A stretch of DNA of 32,752 nt from a virus. The position numbers were made by a program, and so were the translations under genes. Under the pieces are notes generated by a model. That model saw nothing but the letters and a program-made list of their open reading frames with translations. It ran no database searches and was not told the DNA's origin. Positions within the stretch are counted from its first letter, which is position 1. The number at the start of each line of letters is the position of its first letter. The DNA is taken from the IMG/VR virus record IMGVR_UViG_3300033064_002965, positions 1-32,752 of that record. One strand, given 5' to 3'. Of this stretch, positions 1 to 8,759 are shown one piece after another.

Positions 1-75
1 CACCTGTAATGGACGTAAGTCCGCCAATTGCAGAATTTGCTGCACCTGTAATGGAAGTAAGTCCGCCAATTGCGG
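1..75 (-). repeat. 42-nt tandem repeat in the hub-like gene
   Basis: Two copies of a 42-base unit start at 1 and 43 on the plus strand, each beginning cacctgtaatgga and continuing gtaagtccgccaattgc with one difference (c or a). On the coding strand this gives GGLTSITG repeated every 14 residues. The array may continue beyond the window. Confidence 0.8.
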
Positions 76-2554
76 ATGTAGCTTGTTGTTGGACTGAATT
101 AATTAATCCTGATGCTTGTAATCTAATACCGGATGCTAGCTGATCAACTCCACCTGGTACTATTCCTCCTAGTGAGGATGCAGCTGATGTTAATTGACTT
201 ATGCCGCCACTTACTGCTCCGCTAACTTGGTTTAGTAAAGAATTAACTGAGCTACCTACCCCGCCAACTGCTGAAGTAAAATTGCTTAATACCCCAGGTA
301 ATCCCGGGCTTACAATGCCTCGCCCGAGTTGTAATAATGCGTTAACACTGGTAGGTCTTGCACTTGGATTAGCTGCAATTGTAGTATCAGGAGATGACTG
401 ATCAGTTGATTTAGCGGATGTAGAAAATTGATCTTGTATCTTACTAACAGGTGATGTATCTCCAATTACTTGCCCTTGCATACGCATCACACTCAATCGT
501 TGCTTAAATTGGCCGTCATTAAATGTGCTAACTGCAGAATTTACCCGATAAACACCGCTGAATGGTACTTTATTAGCATCAAATCTCATCATACCGCCAT
601 TTTCAAAACTGTTGATATCATCAGGATTTCTAAAATTAATAGTAATCATAACATCGCCAGTGTTATATGTTGCTTCACCGTCAACAGTGACACCCCTGCC
701 CGAAGGCTTAGGGTTATAATTTCCGATGCCGCCAGTTACTAAAAAATAAGGATCCCCTATAATTTCTAGTTCTCCTGTAAGCATGCTTGCTTTGGAATCT
801 ATTACAGAGCTATGCATATTTCTAGCAAGAACACTATATGGATCATCTTGACGTTGCCCGCCGGCACCGCCCGCTGCTGGTGAGACATCATTAGCTGATA
901 CATCAGTGCTTACTGGCGATTTTCCAAGAATATCATTTTGCATTACTTTAGTATCGCCTGCTTGCCCTTTTATTTCCACATTATTAGATGCCGCTACTGC
1001 ATTTTTTGACGATACTGAATTATTATTACCCATTGCAGTAGGAGCTGACTCGTAATACAAGGTATTAAAATTTAATTTAAAATTCAAAATATCTATATTT
1101 TTTCCAGTATAGATATAATTATATTCTCGAAGACTAAGTTTTTTTATTTTGCTGATATCAATTTTTTGATCGCCATAATTTGGAACTCGAGTATAATGAA
1201 TCCTGTAAGGGGAGACCACATATGTAAATATCTGAAATGGTTTTCTATAAACTGTATCCGTTGATGCTTGATTAGTAATTTCAAGTTTGATTAAGAAATA
1301 ATCTAGCATACCATAAGAATCTACCTTGGTAGGTAAATTTCTTAAAATATTTCTAATATATGTACTATCGCGAATTACTGCCGCAATACATTCGTGAATA
1401 TTCGCACCTTCTGCAAACTGTACTGTTTGCGATGCACTAATTATATGCTCTTTAGTTTGAACGGCTGTATCATCTTTTTTTCCAGGATCAGGAAATTTAA
1501 ATACAGTGGAGTCCCTAAGTAATTGAGTAACATCTGCATTTCCAATATCGCTTGTTCCATTATCGTTAAATCCATCTGTATCGCTCCAAACAGGAAATTT
1601 TATAACATATTGATCGTTATGTTTATTGTCTTCGGTATTTTTACTTTTTATATTTGATTCGACTATTTGTTTATTAAGATTCGTCATAAAATCTTCTAAT
1701 ATAGATTTTACTTTGCTACCCGCCATATTAATAGGTTGCTTTAATGTGTTTGGTTGACCAAAAGCACGCTGCTCATATGGTACTGCAGAGCAACGATATT
1801 TTGTTCCGCGCTCAGTTACTTCAACTTCTACTTTAGTAAATCCTATTACAAAATATCTAGTCGATAACGGTATAAATTCAGATGAAGAAATATTATCCCC
1901 ATCTGGATATCCTTGAAATTCTAATTTTAAAATAAAACTTGCCTGTACATATGATATATATCCAGCAGCAACAGCAGATACATGTAATGCTTCAATAAAT
2001 CCGTTTATGCTATATGGTTCAATTATATCAAATGATAACTTAGTAGGTTGGGTAGTGCCTCCTTCTCTACTAAATGCCATAATAGTATTAATTTCGACAT
2101 TTTCAATAAACATATCAAATCGGCCAGGACTATTTTTATTAAATCCGCTAATTAAATTGTTTGTATTAACCAATGCATCTATTTTTGTTTTATTATTTTG
2201 TGCAGCATATTTGTCATACACTGGTTCTTCATTCACAGTAAGGTCAGAATGTATACCTAAAGAACCTTTTCCGCCAGATTTTAGTATTACTAAATTTTTA
2301 GCACTATTTTGAAACTTAGCAGTTCGATATATAGTAGGATCTGATAATGCAGATTTATCTAATGCAGCTAAAGTAAAATTATAAGTGTAAGATCTATAGC
2401 TGTTCAATATATTTTGTAAACCTGATTGCTCTATTAATTGTTTAGCAGGAACATTGGGGTTGACATCTACTGTTTTTTTAACAACTATAGATTCTGTTGA
2501 ATTTGCAGAGTCGGCTGCCGGTTGAGTGGCTTTCCAGTCTAAATATTGAGACAT
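1..2554 (-). CDS. Baseplate hub-like structural protein, partial (C-terminus beyond window)
   Basis: An open minus-strand frame runs from the ATG at 2554 to the window edge, about 851 codons without a stop; spot checks near 62-120 and 1322-1378 stay in frame. It starts one base after the stop of the gp53-like gene, so it is probably translationally coupled. The first ~300 residues look like a globular hub domain (for example EALHVSAVAAGY, then KLEFQGYPDGD and RGTKYRCSAVPYEQRAFG). Around residue 640 comes VPFSGVYRVNSAVSTF followed by GQFKQRLSVMRMQGQ, a pattern typical of hub/VgrG-like proteins of contractile tails. The visible C-terminus is low-complexity Gly/Ser/Ala with a 14-residue repeat. 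In T4, gene 53 is followed by gene 5, so this occupies the hub/spike position, but I see no lysozyme domain. The structural role is fairly safe; the exact T4 equivalent is an inference. Confidence 0.6.
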   Translation of the reverse strand, partial: MSQYLDWKATQPAADSANSTESIVVKKTVDVNPNVPAKQLIEQSGLQNILNSYRSYTYNFTLAALDKSALSDPTIYRTAKFQNSAKNLVILKSGGKGSLGIHSDLTVNEEPVYDKYAAQNNKTKIDALVNTNNLISGFNKNSPGRFDMFIENVEINTIMAFSREGGTTQPTKLSFDIIEPYSINGFIEALHVSAVAAGYISYVQASFILKLEFQGYPDGDNISSSEFIPLSTRYFVIGFTKVEVEVTERGTKYRCSAVPYEQRAFGQPNTLKQPINMAGSKVKSILEDFMTNLNKQIVESNIKSKNTEDNKHNDQYVIKFPVWSDTDGFNDNGTSDIGNADVTQLLRDSTVFKFPDPGKKDDTAVQTKEHIISASQTVQFAEGANIHECIAAVIRDSTYIRNILRNLPTKVDSYGMLDYFLIKLEITNQASTDTVYRKPFQIFTYVVSPYRIHYTRVPNYGDQKIDISKIKKLSLREYNYIYTGKNIDILNFKLNFNTLYYESAPTAMGNNNSVSSKNAVAASNNVEIKGQAGDTKVMQNDILGKSPVSTDVSANDVSPAAGGAGGQRQDDPYSVLARNMHSSVIDSKASMLTGELEIIGDPYFLVTGGIGNYNPKPSGRGVTVDGEATYNTGDVMITINFRNPDDINSFENGGMMRFDANKVPFSGVYRVNSAVSTFNDGQFKQRLSVMRMQGQVIGDTSPVSKIQDQFSTSAKSTDQSSPDTTIAANPSARPTSVNALLQLGRGIVSPGLPGVLSNFTSAVGGVGSSVNSLLNQVSGAVSGGISQLTSAASSLGGIVPGGVDQLASGIRLQASGLINSVQQQATSAIGGLTSITGAANSAIGGLTSITG

Positions 2555-2555
2555 A

Positions 2556-2855
2556 TTATAATCCTAACACTGCAGTAAGGGTAGACATTTTAGGCAGATA
2601 AATCTTGACGCCTGCAACTAAATCATATATAGGATCTTTAATCACACTTTTGTTTCTAACTGAAAAGACCCACCATAAATTAACACTGCCGTACAAATCG
2701 TATGCCAATAGATCAGGCCGATGTTCATATGTTTTTGTAACTTCAAATAACACATCATCCACTTGTGACGGAATATCTCTAAATGATATAATATCAAGAT
2801 ACCCATTTGCTTGATTGGTATTGTAGTAAGGACTGCTGGTAGAGTAAGTGGCCAT
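2556..2855 (-). CDS. gp53: gp53-like baseplate wedge protein
   Basis: A protein of 99 residues. Residues ~45-90 carry the signature of the T4 gp53 family: HRPDLLAYDLYGS, then LWWVFSVRNKSVIKDP, then a short strand with VKIYLP. In T4, gp53 joins neighbouring baseplate wedges around the hub. The protein is shorter than T4 gp53 (196 residues), so only the core appears to be kept. It is coupled on both sides: its ATG overlaps the stop of the upstream gene (TAATG at 2857-2853), and its stop lies one base before the ATG of the hub-like gene. The family call rests on the RPD...YG...WWV pattern. Confidence 0.7.
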   Translation of the reverse strand: MATYSTSSPYYNTNQANGYLDIISFRDIPSQVDDVLFEVTKTYEHRPDLLAYDLYGSVNLWWVFSVRNKSVIKDPIYDLVAGVKIYLPKMSTLTAVLGL

Positions 2856-4165
2856 TATAGTAATCCGTATTTTCTAACTTGCGGATTATTAAGCCAATCT
2901 GTGACTGAATAGTCCTGCATTTCTTGTCTGCTGTATACCGGAATACAACTTAGTGTAATAGTAGACATTGTAGGAACAGATGCTTGCCCATATATTGCAG
3001 CAGCCTCTGGACCTAAATTATAATAATCAACATTATCAGCTAATTCTAATCGAAAGCTAGTTATTGCTACAGGCACATTGGCTAGCATTGCATCCCCATA
3101 CGCATCCAATCTGCATACCGGTGGCGGTGCACCACTATCGGTATCTCCTGTTATTCCTCCACTTCTCATTTTAGTTAATGCCCTTAATAAATGCACTGTA
3201 GCAAGGTAAACTCCGGCATCAGAATCATGTTGTACCGTAAATTTTCCAGTAATTGAAATTGCACTGATTGAACTATTTTTGTAGAAATAAACTGAGAAAT
3301 TACTATGAGTGGGGTTGGCAGTGGAATATTCTGCTTTGTGTTCGTAATTTATACTGGGGGTATATGGAAAAATAATACCTCCTAATTTGCTTAATTCTTT
3401 ATTGATACCCGAAGTGCTATTAGTTAGATAGTTTGTCGGTACTCGTATCTTTACTCGCAAATCAACACCCTGTACATTTCCTATTGCATCTTTTAAAACT
3501 ACTTTTGTCCATACTTTTTTTCTAGGCATTGCTGCCGAAGGAGTAACTCTGTTTGCTTCAAATTGTGCATCACTGAATCGAACAACCGGCGGTGCATTAT
3601 ATACCCCAGTTGCTTCATTGCGTGCATCACTGAATGAAGTAGACACTGGCGCAGTTTGTGTTAAATATTTTGCATCAGTTGCTGCTGCAGTTGCATCAGG
3701 ATTGGTAGCATCCGGTGATTTTACTACATCCGTAGGGCTCGGAGTTTTCACTACTACAGGAATCGCACTTGCATTCGCTGCTGCTTCACTCTTCTGCGAT
3801 TCCAAAATTGATATCTCTGTGAACTTGTCGTGATAAGCATCGGCTACCTTATTAGTTGCAATTCCATATTGATCAAATGCCTTACTTGTAATTGTTGCTA
3901 GTTCCGTAGCAGCAATTTTATCTTCATCTGATAATGTTGCCAAAATTGTATTAATAACAATGTTCTGAGCGCGTGTGTCATTAATAGCAGTACCTTCGAT
4001 GTGATTCCGATCAAACGAAAAGTCCCTAAGAAGTCCACTGGCGCCTGGCTGGTTAGGATTGAATGCTTTATATTCTGCCGCAATTTTATCCAGGTTGACT
4101 GTTGCAGTCATCACAGTCTCTATTTGTTTTCGAAGTGCCGATTGTATCTCTTGTAACGTTGCCAT
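2855..4165 (-). CDS. Tail-tube-initiator-like baseplate protein (gp48/gp54-type position)
   Basis: A 436-residue protein in two parts. Residues 1-~150 are helical and Ala/Asp-rich, followed by a linker in which VRFSDAQFEANR echoes the earlier SFSDARNEATG. Residues ~215-436 form a beta-rich domain with PSINYEHKAEYS, THSNFSVYFYKNSS, ITGKFTVQHDSDAGVYLA, HLLRALTKM, APPPVCRLDAYGD and VPTMSTITLSCIPVYSR. This run of motifs recurs in structural proteins of T4-like marine phages that sit at the baseplate/tube junction, and it resembles a tail-tube fold. First gene of the minus-strand baseplate operon. AGGAAA about 8 bases before the ATG can serve as ribosome binding site. A role as tube initiator is inferred from fold pattern and context. 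Confidence 0.5.
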   Translation of the reverse strand: MATLQEIQSALRKQIETVMTATVNLDKIAAEYKAFNPNQPGASGLLRDFSFDRNHIEGTAINDTRAQNIVINTILATLSDEDKIAATELATITSKAFDQYGIATNKVADAYHDKFTEISILESQKSEAAANASAIPVVVKTPSPTDVVKSPDATNPDATAAATDAKYLTQTAPVSTSFSDARNEATGVYNAPPVVRFSDAQFEANRVTPSAAMPRKKVWTKVVLKDAIGNVQGVDLRVKIRVPTNYLTNSTSGINKELSKLGGIIFPYTPSINYEHKAEYSTANPTHSNFSVYFYKNSSISAISITGKFTVQHDSDAGVYLATVHLLRALTKMRSGGITGDTDSGAPPPVCRLDAYGDAMLANVPVAITSFRLELADNVDYYNLGPEAAAIYGQASVPTMSTITLSCIPVYSRQEMQDYSVTDWLNNPQVRKYGLL

Positions 4166-4185
4166 AATTTATTTCCTATATAGCG

Positions 4186-4193
4186 TATTTAAC
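4186..4193 (-). promoter_or_regulatory. Candidate late promoter for the baseplate operon
   Basis: On the minus strand this reads GTTAAATA, a 6/8 match to the T4 late box TATAAATA that keeps the TAAATA core. The expected start, six bases downstream, is near 4180, giving a 15-base leader that contains AGGAAA before the ATG at 4165. Weaker than the other late boxes. Confidence 0.4.
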
Positions 4194-4225
4194 AAATAAA
4201 TAAACTGCATACTTAAAAATTAAGG

Positions 4226-4253
4226 TTGCTTTATCAAAATAGTGTGTTATAAT
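4226..4253 (+). promoter_or_regulatory. Sigma70-like extended -10 promoter of gp55
   Basis: TTGCTT (4226-4231), a 16-base spacer ending in TGT, and a perfect TATAAT (4248-4253). The TGn before the -10 makes it an extended -10 promoter. Predicted start near 4260, just before the gp55 ATG at 4273. Confidence 0.65.
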
Positions 4254-4272
4254 AGTTTAAAGGAAACAATAA

Positions 4273-5187
4273 ATGATCATCCCAACATCTACAAGAAAAG
4301 TAAAATATCTAAACAATCGTGATTTGCTAGCAGAAATTCATCGTAGCAAATGTTCGTATTCCAGTTTTACTGCGCCAGAATACAAGCAACACGATATTAT
4401 TGTATCTGTAATAGCTGATATTAACAATACCACTATCGAAGATGCCAAACGCATTCGAGTCAAGCGACTGGGATTGATTGCATTTAATAGTGCAAGAGCA
4501 TCAGGCGATAAAAAAATCAAGCTAGTTGAATGCACACCCGATGTTAGTACAATTAATAAAACAGATATTATAATTCGCATCATGTCTTTTGATCATATTC
4601 CGCTAGCGCCCGGCAGAAAGAAAACAACTAAGTCAACTGCAGATTCACATGAAAAAGTAAATTTTCCTCCATTCCAGCATTGGAAATTTAATGCAGCAGA
4701 TGAACTGGAATGTATTGGAAAGAGTCATTGGAAAGGCAATTTGACCACTGGCCAATTCAATAAAGAGCATGGCCGTATTACTGAAAATCTGGGCAAGATG
4801 TATATCAAACTAAGCGAACGATATGCACAGCGCAGCAACTGGCGCGGATATACTTATATTGACGAAATGAAAGGTCAAGCTATCCTGCAATTGAGCCAAA
4901 TTGGATTGCAGTTTGATGAATCCAAAAGCGAAAATCCATTCGCATATTATACTGCAGCAGTTACCAATTCATTTACTCGAGTATTGAATATTGAGAAGAA
5001 AAATCAAAGTATTCGGGATGACATGCTAGAAGAAAATGGGCTAGCCCCAAGTCTAACTCGACAAAATGCGCAAGGATATGCTGATGAAGTTGCGCGCCAG
5101 GCTGAGCTATATAAAAATCTGCGTATGCCAAAAAGTGAGGAAACTTCAGTCGAGGAAGAAGAGGAAACACAGGATCCTATTATCTGA
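4273..5187 (+). CDS. gp55: gp55-like late-transcription sigma factor
   Basis: A 304-residue protein. Residues 11-21 (KYLNNRDLLAEI) match the N-terminus of T4 gp55 (YVNNKELLQAI). Residues ~172-245 match its core: GKMYIKLSERYAQR, then WRGYTYIDEMKGQA, then ENPFAYYTAAVTNSFTRVL followed by IEKKNQ, corresponding to T4 KNPHAYITQACFNAFVQ. gp55 binds host core RNA polymerase and recognises TATAAATA boxes, which are abundant in this window. Odd points: T4 gp55 is 185 residues, and here residues ~25-165 are extra and of unknown function; the C-terminus is acidic (VEEEEETQDPII) and lacks an obvious counterpart of T4's SLDFLYE clamp-binding tail. Driven by the sigma70-like promoter at 4226-4253, which fits expression before the late genes. 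Confidence 0.85.
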   Translation: MIIPTSTRKVKYLNNRDLLAEIHRSKCSYSSFTAPEYKQHDIIVSVIADINNTTIEDAKRIRVKRLGLIAFNSARASGDKKIKLVECTPDVSTINKTDIIIRIMSFDHIPLAPGRKKTTKSTADSHEKVNFPPFQHWKFNAADELECIGKSHWKGNLTTGQFNKEHGRITENLGKMYIKLSERYAQRSNWRGYTYIDEMKGQAILQLSQIGLQFDESKSENPFAYYTAAVTNSFTRVLNIEKKNQSIRDDMLEENGLAPSLTRQNAQGYADEVARQAELYKNLRMPKSEETSVEEEEETQDPII

Positions 5188-5198
5188 TTGAAATAATT

Positions 5199-5240
5199 AT
5201 TATCACGCACACAGATTATTAATAGTGTGTGCGTGATAAT
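5199..5240. terminator. Strong hairpin after gp55
   Basis: Perfect 15-bp inverted repeat (5199-5213 with 5226-5240) around a 12-base loop, 11 bases after the gp55 stop. No U-tract follows, so it may be a terminator, a 3' stabilising hairpin or a processing site. Confidence 0.5.
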
Positions 5241-5311
5241 ATGGTATCATGCAATGTCGAATATTTTGCTATTCCTGCATGTTAGACCATGCTACTATAT
5301 TCTACAATGCA

Positions 5312-5340
5312 TTGACATGCCAATTAATATGTGTTAAAAT
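5312..5340 (+). promoter_or_regulatory. Sigma70-like promoter of gp47/gp46
   Basis: TTGACA (5312-5317), 17-base spacer ending in TGT, and TAAAAT (5335-5340): a consensus -35 with an extended -10. Predicted start near 5347, about 59 bases before the gp47 ATG. Confidence 0.7.
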
Positions 5341-5405
5341 AAACTATAAGCAGTCGTATTCTGACTAAACCTTAGTACGTTTGATAAATTTTATAATGGA
5401 AGTGT

Positions 5406-6419
5406 ATGGGATTATTTAAAAAAGTTGCGTGTTTCACAGATATTCATATTGGAGCAAAAAGCAATTCAGTAACACACTTAAAAGATTGCGAAGAATTTGT
5501 AGATTGGTTTATTTTAGAAGCCAAAAAAGAAAACTGCGATACTTGTATATTTCTAGGAGATTGGAATCACAATCGTAATACTCTTAATCTGATCACAATG
5601 GATACAGGCCTTCGCTGTTTGGAAAAACTAGGCGCAGCATTTGATCAATTCTTTTGGTTTCCTGGTAATCATGATTTGTTTTTTAAAGACAAACGTGATA
5701 TTCACAGTTCAGCATTTGGACGACATATTCCCGGCGTAACCATTGTCAACAACATCACCACCATTGATAACGTTACGTTAGTACCTTGGATGGTAGAAGA
5801 TGAATGGAAAAACATGAGCAATCTGTCCAGTCGATATGTGTTTGGACATTTTGAACTACCACTGTTTTACATGAATGCAATGGTACAAATGCCTGATCAT
5901 GGAGAACTGAAATACACTGATTTTGGCAAACCAGAATATGTGTTCAGCGGACACTTTCATAAACGTCAAAACAAAGGCAATGTTCACTACATCGGAAATG
6001 CATTTCCTCATAACTTTTCTGATACATGGGACGATGACAGGGGAATGATGATGATGGAATGGGGCGGTGTTCCTGAATATAGAATTTGGCCAGATGCGCC
6101 AAAGTATCGCACTATCAAACTCAGTGACTTGATTGATAAAACAGCCGAAGTAATGAAAAGCAAAATGTACTTCAAGGTTAATTTAGATATTGATATCAGC
6201 TATGAAGAAGCTACATTTATCAAGGAAACATTTTTTGCTGATTACGACATTAGAGAAATGAGTTTGATTCAAGACAAAGTTAATATGGAAGGCAATATTG
6301 ATGATAATCCTGATGCAAAATTTGAAAGCGTTGATCATATTGTAATTGATCAAATCGTCAACATCGAATCTGAACAGTTTGACCAAGCAACACTATTAGA
6401 AATTTATAGGAATATTTAA
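5406..6419 (+). CDS. gp47: gp47 recombination nuclease subunit (SbcD/Mre11-like)
   Basis: A 337-residue protein, essentially the length of T4 gp47 (339). It carries the metallophosphoesterase motifs in order: D12-x-H14 (FTDIHIG), GDWNH (D52, H55), GNHD (N88, H89, D90), GHFE (H148) and GHFH (H183, H185). With gp46 it forms the Mre11/Rad50-type complex that resects DNA ends for recombination-dependent replication and helps degrade host DNA. Start chosen at 5406, preceded by GGAAG. gp46 begins five bases after its stop, so the two form an operon under the promoter at 5312-5340. Confidence 0.93.
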   Translation: MGLFKKVACFTDIHIGAKSNSVTHLKDCEEFVDWFILEAKKENCDTCIFLGDWNHNRNTLNLITMDTGLRCLEKLGAAFDQFFWFPGNHDLFFKDKRDIHSSAFGRHIPGVTIVNNITTIDNVTLVPWMVEDEWKNMSNLSSRYVFGHFELPLFYMNAMVQMPDHGELKYTDFGKPEYVFSGHFHKRQNKGNVHYIGNAFPHNFSDTWDDDRGMMMMEWGGVPEYRIWPDAPKYRTIKLSDLIDKTAEVMKSKMYFKVNLDIDISYEEATFIKETFFADYDIREMSLIQDKVNMEGNIDDNPDAKFESVDHIVIDQIVNIESEQFDQATLLEIYRNI

Positions 6420-6423
6420 AAAC

Positions 6424-8226
6424 ATGAGTTTCATAATCCGCAATTTAACCGTAAAAAACTTCTTATCTGTGGGAAATCAAACACAGGCTGTAGATTTTGA
6501 CAAAGAGCCACTTACTCTTGTACTTGGTAGTAATTTAGATCTAGGAGGTGATGATACTGGTAGCAGAAATGGTACTGGAAAATCAACACTGATCAATGCA
6601 CTTAGCTATGCACTTTACGGGCAAGCATTAACAAATATTCGAAAAGAAAATTTAATCAATAAAACCAATGGCAAGAACATGTTGGTAACTACTGAATTTG
6701 AAAAAGATAACATTAAGTATCGTATTGAGCGTGGACGCAAGCCCAATCTTCTCAGATTGTTTGTTAATGATAAACAGCTGAAAGATTCCGCAGAATCAGA
6801 AGATGATAGTCAAGGAGACAGCAGGGAGACTCAAAAATCCATTGAACAGATGTTGGAAATGAGTCATACTATGTTCAAGCACTTGGTTGCACTGAATACA
6901 TATACTGAACCGTTTCTTTCTATGAAATCTGCAGAGCAACGAGAAATTATTGAACAACTGTTGGGTATCACTTTACTAAGTGAAAAGGCAGAAACTTTAA
7001 AAATTGCTATTAAAGAATCTAAAGATACTATTACTTCCGAACAATTCAAAATTGAAAGTATTAAAGTTGCAAATGAGAATGTTCAAAAAAGTATTAACAG
7101 TTTAATAATTAAAAGCTCTGCTTGGTCAAATAAAAAAGATCAAGATATTGAAAGTTTAGGCAAGGCTATTATAAAGCTGGAAGGTGTAGATATTACCCGG
7201 GAAATTGAACTACACAATGAACTAAAAGAATGGGATAGTAATAATACTCACTTACGGAACCTTAGTAAACAAAAGGCCACTTTGGAAAGTGCAGTTATTC
7301 AGGCTGAAAAAACAGTATCAAAATATTCACGAGAAATTGAAAAGTTAGCTGATAAATCTTGTCCGGCATGTGAACAAACACTGCACGATCATAAGCATTC
7401 AGAAATGTTAGAAAGCGGCGCTGTGCATCTGGAAGAATCAGTGGAATATTTGAATAAAGTGTCACACGACTTGTCAGTAGCTGATAATGCAATTGCCAAG
7501 ATTGGTATACAGCCTAAAAAGCCAGCGACATTTTATGGTTCTGAATCTGAAGCATTGGGACATAAGAATAATTTTGATAGTTTGGAAAAATCATTAACTA
7601 ACAAAAGTGAAGAATTCAATCCGTATGATGAACAAATTGATGAACTTAAAAAAACTGCTATTCAAGAAATAAAATGGAACACTATAAATGAGTTAACTAA
7701 GTTTAAAGATCATCAAGAGTTCCTGTACAAATTACTGACCAACAAAGATAGTTTTATTCGTAAGAAAATTATTGATCAAAATCTCAGCTATTTGAACAAG
7801 CGGCTTAGTTACTTTATTGATAAATTAGGATTACCGCATAAGGTTGTATTTTTAAATGACTTAACAGTGGAAATCACTCAACTGGGGCAGGACTTAGATT
7901 TTGATAATCTAAGCAGGGGCGAAAGAAACCGATTAATTCTAAGCATGAGTTTTGCATTTCGCGATGTATGGGAAGGCTTATATCAAAGTATTAACTTATT
8001 ATTCATCGATGAACTAGTTGATAGTGGATTAGACACAGCAGGAGTAGAAAATGCGCTAGCTGTTCTAAAAACTATGTCAAGAACAAAGAATAAAAATATA
8101 TTCCTTATTAGTCACAAAGATGAATTAATTGGGAGAGTGGATAATATACTTAAAGTTATCAAATCAAACGGGTTTACGTCGTACGAAAATGCATCGGAAA
8201 ATGTAGCGGAGTCCGTAAGTAGCTGA
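6424..8226 (+). CDS. gp46: gp46 recombination ATPase subunit (SbcC/Rad50-like)
   Basis: A 600-residue SMC-type ATPase (T4 gp46 is 560). The Walker A motif is NGTGKST at 49-55; the usual first Gly is Ser (S47). A Q-loop region lies near residue 155, long charged helices (coiled coil) at ~190-300 and ~325-440, and a zinc hook CPAC (C313, C316) between them. Then come the signature SRGER (from S497), Walker B LLFIDE (D529, E530), and the H-loop SHKDE (H564). It partners the preceding gp47: the zinc hook dimerises and the ATPase heads control the nuclease. The stop codon TGA overlaps a late promoter box for the next genes. Confidence 0.93.
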   Translation: MSFIIRNLTVKNFLSVGNQTQAVDFDKEPLTLVLGSNLDLGGDDTGSRNGTGKSTLINALSYALYGQALTNIRKENLINKTNGKNMLVTTEFEKDNIKYRIERGRKPNLLRLFVNDKQLKDSAESEDDSQGDSRETQKSIEQMLEMSHTMFKHLVALNTYTEPFLSMKSAEQREIIEQLLGITLLSEKAETLKIAIKESKDTITSEQFKIESIKVANENVQKSINSLIIKSSAWSNKKDQDIESLGKAIIKLEGVDITREIELHNELKEWDSNNTHLRNLSKQKATLESAVIQAEKTVSKYSREIEKLADKSCPACEQTLHDHKHSEMLESGAVHLEESVEYLNKVSHDLSVADNAIAKIGIQPKKPATFYGSESEALGHKNNFDSLEKSLTNKSEEFNPYDEQIDELKKTAIQEIKWNTINELTKFKDHQEFLYKLLTNKDSFIRKKIIDQNLSYLNKRLSYFIDKLGLPHKVVFLNDLTVEITQLGQDLDFDNLSRGERNRLILSMSFAFRDVWEGLYQSINLLFIDELVDSGLDTAGVENALAVLKTMSRTKNKNIFLISHKDELIGRVDNILKVIKSNGFTSYENASENVAESVSS

Positions 8227-8232
8227 TAAATA
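8225..8232 (+). promoter_or_regulatory. Late promoter box GATAAATA
   Basis: 7/8 match to the T4 late box. It overlaps the gp46 stop codon (TGATAAATA). Expected start near 8238, 56 bases before the ATG at 8294. Confidence 0.6.
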
Positions 8233-8293
8233 AGTGCATACAGAATGTAGTAGTAACGCATTCTGTAACTCACTATAACTGATAATTTAGCAT

Positions 8294-8593
8294 ATGGCAA
8301 CTGAGGAATTAGACAATTACAAAAAATTACATAATAAATTTATGGTATTATTAATTGAATATCATAATCATCATTGTGACTTTATAAATTCTATTAAACC
8401 TCAAGGCAGAATTGAACTACGCAGAGTTTTAAAAAAATTAAAATTATTAGAGCACGAGATGTCAACTTCTGTTAGAGCTGTATTCAATGAATCACGATCC
8501 AACAAAGCCGAAAAGGTACGGATCAAACAAGATATTAAACTAAGGAAACAAAATGAATCAAACAACAATCGACCAACTAAAAGCAGCATTTGA
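8294..8593 (+). CDS. Small basic helical protein, histone-like pair member 1
   Basis: A 99-residue, Lys/Arg-rich protein predicted to be almost all helix (KLHNKFMVLLIEYHNHHCDF, then GRIELRRVLKKLKLLEHEM, then a basic tail). No catalytic motif is visible. Its layout, a helix, a short glycine-containing turn, then an ELRRVLKKLK helix, parallels the next protein (TRARKALGDLGKA), so the two may be distant paralogues. Downstream of a late promoter box. It overlaps the next gene by 41 bases in another frame, which suggests translational coupling. DNA binding is inferred from charge and resemblance to the neighbour; function unknown. Confidence 0.7.
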   Translation: MATEELDNYKKLHNKFMVLLIEYHNHHCDFINSIKPQGRIELRRVLKKLKLLEHEMSTSVRAVFNESRSNKAEKVRIKQDIKLRKQNESNNNRPTKSSI

Positions 8594-8753
8594 AGAATTT
8601 CTTTTAGAAGATGCAAAATTTGTTGGCGGTAATGCTGCTGCAGGAACTCGCGCTCGCAAAGCACTGGGTGATCTAGGCAAGGCTACAAAAGTTCGGCGCA
8701 ACGAGATCACTGAAGAAAAGAATGCTCGCAAAGAAGCCAAGGCAGCAAAATAA
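8553..8753 (+). CDS. Histone H1-like (Hc1-type) small basic protein
   Basis: A 66-residue protein with a negatively charged first helix (KAAFEEFLLEDAKF), then VGGNAAAGTRARKALGDLGK and a basic Lys/Ala-rich end (KNARKEAKAAK). The GNxAAGxRARKxLxxLxKxxKxxR pattern resembles chlamydial Hc1-type histone H1-like proteins, also seen in aquatic phages. AAGGAA lies ~7 bases before the ATG, inside the upstream gene. A role in DNA condensation or nucleoid binding is inferred from the family; the match is short. Confidence 0.75.
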   Translation: MNQTTIDQLKAAFEEFLLEDAKFVGGNAAAGTRARKALGDLGKATKVRRNEITEEKNARKEAKAAK

Positions 8754-8759
8754 TATATT

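Noticed and set aside
201-742. Plus-strand frames at 201-401 and 470-742
   Set aside because: Opposite strand of the hub-like gene, whose minus frame is open for 851 codons.
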